In this document: positions 5,849-8,406 of the stretch, one piece after another | Numbering within the stretch: position 1 is the stretch's first letter | How the letters are laid out: each line of letters begins with the position of its first letter | Source of the DNA: Burkholderiales bacterium | GTDB taxonomy: Bacteria > Pseudomonadota > Gammaproteobacteria > Burkholderiales > Thiobacillaceae | Length of the DNA: 8,406 bases | Reading direction: 5' to 3' | Assembly (NCBI GenBank): GCA_005790965.1 | Contig: SXTL01000058.1 | Location: forward strand, 1-8,406 | Translations under genes and position numbers: made by a program | The notes under the pieces: model-generated | What the model was told of the DNA's origin: nothing | Databases searched by the model: none | The model's input: the letters and a program-made list of their open reading frames with translations, nothing else

Positions 5849-6934
5849 TCAGTTCCCCTGTTCCATAAATCCAGTCACTTCCAGCCCGAAGCCGGTCATC
5901 GACGGCATGCGGCGCGGGTGTGATAACAGGCGCATCTTGCCCACGCCCAGATCACGCAAGATCTGCGCACCAATGCCGTAATTACGCAGCTCGACCTTGC
6001 CTGCGACCGAGTGATCCGCACTCAGGCGGTCCAGCAAATCCTCGCCCGTTTCTGGGCGATGCAGCAGCAACATCACGCCGCGCTCGGCCTTCGCCAGCGC
6101 CTTCATGGCCGCATCCATGGTCCACGAATGGCCGGTGCCAGAATCAATAAAATCGAGCACCGAAACCGGCTCATGCACCCGCACCAAGGTTTCAGTATCA
6201 GCAGCCAGCGTGCCGCGCACCAGCGCCAGATGCGTTTCATTAGCGGTGCTATCGTGATAGGCCAGCAGATTAAATGCGCCCCACGGCGTTTGCACCGCCT
6301 TCTCGGTCTTGCGCACAACCAGGCCTTCGGTCTCGCTGCGGTAATGAATCAGATCGGCGATCGTGCCAATCTTAAGGCCGTGCTCCTTAGCAAAGACCAG
6401 CAAGTCCGGCAGACGCGCCATCGTGCCGTCATCCTTCAGAATCTCGCAAATCACCGCGGCCGGAACCAGGCCCGCCATCGCCGCCAAGTCGCAACCTGCC
6501 TCGGTGTGGCCGGCCCGCTTCAAAACGCCGCCCGGCTGGGCACGCAACGGGAAGATATGGCCGGGTTGGATAATATCGGTCGCAACCGCATCTTTTTTTA
6601 CCGCCGCCAAAATTGTCACTGCGCGGTCGGCCGCCGAAATACCCGTAGTCACACCCTGCGCCGCCTCGATCGACACCGTAAAGGCCGTGCTGTAAGGGGT
6701 CTGATTGTCCGCCACCATCTGTTTCAGGCCCAATTGCCGGCAACGGTCATCGGTCAAAGTCAAACACACCAAGCCACGGCCATACCGGGCCATGAAGTTG
6801 ATCGCCTCGGGCGTAGCAAACTCGGCCGCCATCACCAGATCGCCTTCATTCTCGCGATCCTCCTCGTCCACCAGAATAACCATGCGGCCAGCCTTTAGCT
6901 CGGCAATGATTTCGAGGGTATTTGCAATTGTCAT
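5849..6934 (-). CDS. ribBA: DHBP synthase fused to a degenerate GTP cyclohydrolase II domain (RibBA/RibBX type)
   Basis: Residues 1 to about 200 are a complete 3,4-dihydroxy-2-butanone 4-phosphate synthase (RibB). They include VDEEDRENEGDL (22-33), GHIFPLRAQPGG (125-136), RAGHTEAGCDL (140-150) and DDGTMARLPDL (168-178), so it should make the four-carbon unit from ribulose 5-phosphate. Residues from about 205 to 361 align with GTP cyclohydrolase II, for example NYGIGAQILRDLGVGKMRLL (318-337) and GFGLEVTGF (348-356). The zinc-binding stretch that normally holds three cysteines (CLTGDxxxSxRCDC) is replaced by HEPVSVLDFIDSGTGHSW (254-271), with no cysteine. The C-terminal half is therefore probably inactive as a cyclohydrolase, as in the RibBX variant known from Proteobacteria. 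Length matches full RibBA fusions. It is separated from ribE and ribH by one base each. Confidence 0.93.
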   Translation of the reverse strand: MTIANTLEIIAELKAGRMVILVDEEDRENEGDLVMAAEFATPEAINFMARYGRGLVCLTLTDDRCRQLGLKQMVADNQTPYSTAFTVSIEAAQGVTTGISAADRAVTILAAVKKDAVATDIIQPGHIFPLRAQPGGVLKRAGHTEAGCDLAAMAGLVPAAVICEILKDDGTMARLPDLLVFAKEHGLKIGTIADLIHYRSETEGLVVRKTEKAVQTPWGAFNLLAYHDSTANETHLALVRGTLAADTETLVRVHEPVSVLDFIDSGTGHSWTMDAAMKALAKAERGVMLLLHRPETGEDLLDRLSADHSVAGKVELRNYGIGAQILRDLGVGKMRLLSHPRRMPSMTGFGLEVTGFMEQGN

Positions 6935-6935
6935 A

Positions 6936-7550
6936 TCAGTCTTTCTTGTCCAAATAGGCCATCAGGCGGTCGGCGTAACGGGCCAGCATATCGGCCTCTA
7001 GATTGACGCGGCTACCCGGTTGCAGGTCGCCCAGCGCCGTATGCTCCAGCGTATGGGGAATGAGATTGATGGAAAAATCACGGTCATCGACCGTATTGAC
7101 AGTTAGCGATACGCCGTTCACAGCAATGGAGCCTTTCGCCGCCAAATAACGCGCCAACGCCTCCGGCGCGCGAATATCAAAACGGTGACTCTCGCCAATG
7201 CGCGTGAGCGCCAGCACCTCGCCAACGCCATCGACATGGCCCGACACCAGATGCCCACCCAGCCGATCGGATAGGCGTAGCGCCTTTTCCAGATTCACCC
7301 GCCCCCCGGCAGAAAAGCCCGTGGTGCAAGAAAATGTTGCGCCGGAAACATCAACGCTGTAGCACGGCGGCGTTTGCGTCGTAGCCAAGGCCACCACCGT
7401 CAGGCACACCCCGTTGGCCGCAATTGAATCGCCCAACGCCACATCCGCCAGATCGAGTCCGCCCGCGTCGATCACCACGCGCGCATCGGCACCCGACAAC
7501 GGCGTCACGCTGACGATATGGCCCACGGCCTGAATGATTCCGGTAAACAT
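6936..7550 (-). CDS. ribE: Riboflavin synthase, alpha subunit
   Basis: Riboflavin synthase dismutates two 6,7-dimethyl-8-ribityllumazine molecules into riboflavin and a pyrimidine that returns to lumazine synthase. The 204-residue protein has the two lumazine-binding barrels. The first starts with the invariant MFTGIIQAVG (1-10), then DSIAANGVCLTV (41-52), FSCTT (73-77) and VNLEKALRLSDRLGGHLVSG (85-104). The second has HVDGVGEV (105-112), KGSIAVNGVSLTVN (139-152), FSINLIPHTLEHTAL (159-173) and VNLEADMLARY (182-192). The internal duplication is plain. No good ribosome binding site is visible in the 16-bp gap after the methyltransferase gene, so translation may rely on coupling. The symbol ribC is used for this gene in some naming systems. 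Confidence 0.96.
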   Translation of the reverse strand: MFTGIIQAVGHIVSVTPLSGADARVVIDAGGLDLADVALGDSIAANGVCLTVVALATTQTPPCYSVDVSGATFSCTTGFSAGGRVNLEKALRLSDRLGGHLVSGHVDGVGEVLALTRIGESHRFDIRAPEALARYLAAKGSIAVNGVSLTVNTVDDRDFSINLIPHTLEHTALGDLQPGSRVNLEADMLARYADRLMAYLDKKD

Positions 7551-7566
7551 GATAAAGAGCCCGCCG

Positions 7567-8313
7567 CTAGATACGGCCTAATTTCCAAAAGGTCGGCCAT
7601 TTTAGGGGTTTTGTCGCAGCGGGAGAACCCCAATCAGACTCAAGTGCCGCCGCTAATGGCAACAAAGGATCGCACCCTGTCGCTTCGCGACAACGCTTAA
7701 CGGCGGACCAAGTGCCGAAATAGCCCAGCAATTGCGGCAAATTCCACTCCGCCCGCAACGCGATCTCTGGGGCCATCAGGGGCGCCAATGGAAACGGCAA
7801 ATCACGGTAGCCCGTTTCAACGAAATGGCGCTCCGGCGGCCAGAAACCCGCCAGCGTCTGCTCGTAAAAATTCTGAAAAGTCTCAGCGATCTCGTTTGGA
7901 ACGATCAACCGTTCGTAGCCCCACAAGGCCAGCACCCCACCAGGCCGCAGCACGCGGCGCACCTCGGCATAAAAGGCCGGCAAATCAAACCAATGCGCCG
8001 CCTGCGCCACCGTCACCAAATCCACACTCGCATCAGCCAGGCCACTAGCCTCAGCCGAGGCCACGCGATACGAAATACGCGGATGCGGCACCGCGTGCGC
8101 AATCTGCGCCGCACTCGCATCAGTCGCAATCACCTGCGCAAAATGCCCGGCCAACCCCAGCGCTGCCTGCCCCGTACCGGTGGCGCAATCCCAAGCGACC
8201 GCACGCTGTGCGCTCAGGTCAGCCAGAAACGCAAACAACTCCGGCGGATAACCCGGACGAAAAGCCGCGTAGCCCGTGGCTAGTGCAGAAAAATGATCCT
8301 GAAACCCCTTCAC
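7567..8313 (-). CDS. Class I SAM-dependent methyltransferase (Methyltransf_11-like) inside the rib operon
   Basis: The 248-residue protein has a Rossmann-fold methyltransferase core. It shows FSALATGYAAFRPGYPPEL (8-26), the SAM-binding motif I WDCATGTGQAAL (41-52), the acidic ATDASAAQIA (63-72, Asp65), AEASGLADASVDLVTVAQ (88-105) followed by AHWFD (106-110), and EVRRVLRPGGVLALWGY (117-133). This layout resembles small-molecule methyltransferases related to yeast Tmt1/Crg1 and their many bacterial homologues; the substrate is unknown. The GTG start overlaps the ribD stop as GTGA, and no ribosome binding site is seen, so it is probably translated by coupling to RibD. Lying between ribD and ribE suggests, but does not show, a link to flavins or their precursors. 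No truncation is visible. Confidence 0.88.
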   Translation of the reverse strand: MKGFQDHFSALATGYAAFRPGYPPELFAFLADLSAQRAVAWDCATGTGQAALGLAGHFAQVIATDASAAQIAHAVPHPRISYRVASAEASGLADASVDLVTVAQAAHWFDLPAFYAEVRRVLRPGGVLALWGYERLIVPNEIAETFQNFYEQTLAGFWPPERHFVETGYRDLPFPLAPLMAPEIALRAEWNLPQLLGYFGTWSAVKRCREATGCDPLLPLAAALESDWGSPAATKPLKWPTFWKLGRI

Positions 8314-8406
8314 GACGAAATCGGCCGTAGCGTAAGCCGGATATCGTCCCCGAGTTGCCGCAGGTCTTGAATCCGGAAGTCATGGCATTGCGCCATTTGC
8401 GCGTAC
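8310..8406 (-). CDS. ribD: RibD C-terminus (partial; reductase domain end)
   Basis: The last 31 codons of a gene entering from the right edge end at TGA (8310-8312), which overlaps the methyltransferase GTG. The visible peptide includes CHDFRIQDLRQLGDDIRLTL followed by RPISS. It resembles the end of bifunctional RibD (pyrimidine deaminase/reductase), which typically closes with a pattern like DVRxLGDDLxLTLRP. The call is supported by the following genes, since ribD normally precedes ribE in this operon type. Only the tail of the C-terminal NADPH-dependent reductase domain is present, so no catalytic residue can be checked. Confidence 0.75.
   Translation of the reverse strand, partial: YAQMAQCHDFRIQDLRQLGDDIRLTLRPISS

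Noticed and set aside
6011..6898. A 295-codon open frame on the plus strand, opposite the RibBA-like gene
   Set aside because: It is fully antisense to a gene with clear family motifs, its product is rich in Arg, His and Gln with no recognisable domain, and it has no start context. It is best explained by codon bias of the real gene.
7551..7566. FMN riboswitch upstream of ribE or the RibBA-like gene
   Set aside because: The gaps are 16 bp and 1 bp, far too short for an RFN element. If one exists it would be upstream of ribD, outside the window, or elsewhere.
7732..8283. A 183-codon open frame on the plus strand, opposite the methyltransferase
   Set aside because: Very Arg-rich product without a known pattern; the opposite strand has intact SAM-binding motifs.

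Overview
The window looks like the chromosome of a betaproteobacterium, possibly Nitrosomonadales-like. The reasons are the RecA sequence (N-terminus MDENKVKALAAAL, then GPESSGKTT and the KVSPPFKEAIFDILYGEG block) and the gene order rib genes, nusB, thiL, pgpA, pncC, recA, recX, which is common in beta- and gammaproteobacteria. The assignment rests on remembered family sequences, not on a search. Nearly all genes are housekeeping genes and coding density is very high.

Layout. At the left edge lies the 5' part of an initiator tRNA-fMet gene on the minus strand, cut by the window end, with a near-consensus sigma-70 promoter (TTGACA, 17 bp, CATAAT). Divergent from it on the plus strand is an iron-containing alcohol dehydrogenase family gene (163-1356), in which one of the usual metal-binding histidines is glutamine. 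It meets recX tail to tail with a 4-bp overlap. Everything to the right is on the minus strand. recX and recA are coupled by a GTGA overlap. Upstream of recA a 130-bp gap holds one clear and one weaker terminator-like hairpin plus a candidate extended -10 promoter, and no canonical LexA box.

The remaining genes form one tightly packed run, transcribed right to left: ribD (only its last 31 codons are present), a class I SAM-dependent methyltransferase, ribE, a RibBA-like fusion, ribH, nusB, thiL, pgpA and pncC. Gaps are at most 16 bp and several genes overlap. The run contains most of riboflavin synthesis: RibD, the DHBP synthase part of RibBA, lumazine synthase and riboflavin synthase. It also has a transcription antitermination factor, the last kinase of thiamine diphosphate synthesis, phosphatidylglycerophosphate phosphatase and an NMN deamidase. 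The RibA half of RibBA lacks the zinc-binding cysteines of GTP cyclohydrolase II, so a separate ribA should exist elsewhere in the genome.

I see no CRISPR array, insertion sequence, phage or toxin/defence module. The least ordinary items are the methyltransferase placed inside the riboflavin operon, the cysteine-less RibA domain, the Gln-substituted dehydrogenase site and the structure of the recA control region. None of these amounts to a demonstrated new system.
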